NCBI GenBank assembly: GCA_018369015.1
Contig: JAGZDD010000046.1
Location: 1 to 24,008 of the forward strand
Length of the DNA stretch: 24,008 bases
Direction: 5' to 3'
Source of the DNA: Clostridiales bacterium
GTDB taxonomy: Bacteria; Bacillota; Clostridia; Lachnospirales; Lachnospiraceae
Positions 22,807 to 24,008 of the stretch are shown here, piece after piece. A program made the position numbers and the translations under genes. Position 1 is the first letter of the stretch. Each line of letters starts with the position of its first letter. The notes below the pieces were generated by a model that was given only the letters and a program-made list of their open reading frames with translations, did no database searches and was not told where the DNA came from.

Positions 22807-24008
22807 ACAGCAAAAGGCCATTGACTTAAGACATTGTAATATTTTAGTTTCTGCTGCGGCAGGATCGGGAAAGACAGCGGTGCTTGTGGAGCGGATTTTT
22901 TCAATGCTGGCAGATACAAGACATCCTTTAAATATCGATAATCTTCTTGTCGTTACGTTCACCAATGCGGCGGCGGCGGAAATGAAGGAACGTGTGGAGG
23001 ACCGGCTTGCTAAAAGTCTTGACGAGGATCCGGACAATGACCATGTGGCCCGGCAGCTTGCCTCGATCCACAGCGCCCAGATTATGACGATCCACAGCTT
23101 TTGCCTTTACGTGATCCGCAATCATTTCAATGAAATCGACTTAGACCCGGCGTTTCGCATTGGCGAGGAAACAGAGCTTAAGCTTTTGCGCGGCGATGTG
23201 GCTAGGGAGCTTATGGAGGCGCGGTACGAAACGGACGATCCTGCCTTTTTAGAGTTTGTAGAATGTTTTGCAAAGGGAAAAATGGATGAAGGGATCGAGG
23301 AGCTGATTTTGCAGGTTTATGAGTATTCCAGAAGCTATCCGTCGCCAACGGACTGGCTTTGCGGCTGCCTTGACAGCTTCCGGGTAAGCTGTGGGGATGA
23401 GTTAGAAGCGCTCCCGGCGGTAAAGTTTTTAAAAGGCTATGTCCGTCAGCTCATAGAAGAGCTTAAACGTACAGTAGCGTCCGCCCTTGCCCTTTGCCGG
23501 GAGAGCGACGGGCCTGTGTACTATGAGGAAATGCTTTTAGGGGATGAAAAACAGATCGGACAGCTTGAAGCCTGTCAAAGCTTTGATGATTACTGCCATG
23601 CGCTGTCCGGCCTTTCCTTTGCCCCTTTATCAAGAAAGAAAATGCCGGAGGCTTCTGAGATGAAAAAGGAGCAGGTTAAAAATATGCGGGCTTTTGTCAA
23701 GGATACGCTAAGCCGTCTGAAAGATGATTATTTTAGCGTAGACGGGGCGACCGCCGCCGGACAGCTTAACCGTATGCTTCCTCATATGGAAATGCTTGTA
23801 AGCCTTGTCAATGAGTTTGCCTTAAAGTACCAGGAAGCCAAGGAAATCAAAAATATGGTAGATTTTGGCGACCTGGAGCATTTTGCCCTGAAAATACTGA
23901 CAAAATACGAGGATGGGCAGTTTGTGCCGACGGATGCCGCTCTGGAGCTGTCAAAGCAGTATGAGGAAATTCTTATTGACGAATACCAGGACAGCAACCA
24001 GGTGCAGG
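22784..24008 (+). CDS. addA: AddA, helicase-nuclease subunit A (5' part, cut by window end)
   Basis: The first 408 codons of AddA, the UvrD/SF1A-type ATP-dependent helicase and nuclease partner of AddB; no stop occurs before the window ends. Visible are the Q-motif region WTDEQQKAI (5-13), Walker A AAAGSGKTA (24-32), motif Ia LLVVTFTNAAAAEMKERV, the Ib-like MTIHSFCLYVIRNHF, and Walker B ILIDEYQDSNQ near the end. The C-terminal helicase motifs and RecB-type nuclease lie beyond the window. ATG 22784 follows AAAGGAGGTGAAGG and lies inside the addB coding end, overlapping it by 23 bp in another frame. This coupling is usual for addBA operons and supports equal production of both subunits. Confidence 0.95.
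   Translation, partial: MAARWTDEQQKAIDLRHCNILVSAAAGSGKTAVLVERIFSMLADTRHPLNIDNLLVVTFTNAAAAEMKERVEDRLAKSLDEDPDNDHVARQLASIHSAQIMTIHSFCLYVIRNHFNEIDLDPAFRIGEETELKLLRGDVARELMEARYETDDPAFLEFVECFAKGKMDEGIEELILQVYEYSRSYPSPTDWLCGCLDSFRVSCGDELEALPAVKFLKGYVRQLIEELKRTVASALALCRESDGPVYYEEMLLGDEKQIGQLEACQSFDDYCHALSGLSFAPLSRKKMPEASEMKKEQVKNMRAFVKDTLSRLKDDYFSVDGATAAGQLNRMLPHMEMLVSLVNEFALKYQEAKEIKNMVDFGDLEHFALKILTKYEDGQFVPTDAALELSKQYEEILIDEYQDSNQVQ

Noticed and set aside
22352..23037. Reverse-strand frames over the addB-addA junction
   Set aside because: They lie opposite two well-supported, motif-bearing genes and owe their length to GC-rich repeats.

Overview
The window looks like chromosomal DNA from a spore-forming, obligately anaerobic Gram-positive bacterium, most likely a gut Lachnospiraceae/Clostridia relative. 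This rests on strong AGGAGG-type ribosome binding sites, a SpoVAE spore protein, rubrerythrin, the AddAB (not RecBCD) recombination helicase-nuclease, and a small sulfite reductase paired with a CoA-disulfide-reductase-like enzyme. The genus is inferred from gene style only; no rRNA or marker gene is present.

Layout: 1-146 is a palindromic intergenic repeat. 147-2835 holds an esterase and Xaa-Pro aminopeptidase P. 3012-3368 is spoVAE, separated by a strong bidirectional terminator from a reverse-strand class A penicillin-binding protein (3516-6086), whose leader carries an 81/82-bp tandem repeat. 6541-7194 is a YigZ/IMPACT protein. About 390 bp of nested palindromes follow, then rubrerythrin (7653-8297), which overlaps tail to tail with a LysR regulator (8240-9175). 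The LysR gene diverges from a two-gene sulfur operon (9555-12154: CoA-disulfide/persulfide reductase with rhodanese tail, then siroheme/ferredoxin sulfite reductase). A MITE-like palindromic element with flanking direct repeats sits in the divergent spacer. 12519-14294 is a solitary DUF262/HNH (GmrSD-like) nuclease, probably anti-phage and probably acquired. A gene of unknown function (14394-15392), dapB and nadE follow on the same strand. 18221-18538 is another dense palindrome cluster, reaching into the stop codon of a small membrane-anchored protein (18535-18981, reverse). The window closes with addB and the first 408 codons of addA, which overlap by 23 bp.

How the genes fit together: rubrerythrin and the sulfur operon suggest oxidant and sulfur-species handling in an anaerobe, with the LysR protein the natural candidate regulator of the sulfur pair. 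PBP, DapB and SpoVAE touch cell wall and spore biology (the DapB pathway makes both diaminopimelate and the dipicolinate precursor; SpoVA proteins move dipicolinate). AddAB repairs double-strand breaks and degrades phage DNA, and the DUF262 protein probably adds restriction.

The least ordinary feature is the density of intergenic palindromic repeats. At least three kinds occur: long hairpins followed by GCTTTCATAGTAA; hairpin modules followed by a TAGTAA/TAGTTA-like tail; and GCCGTG...CACGGC hairpins followed by a purine-rich AAGGAAA stretch. They occupy most of the long spacers in this window.
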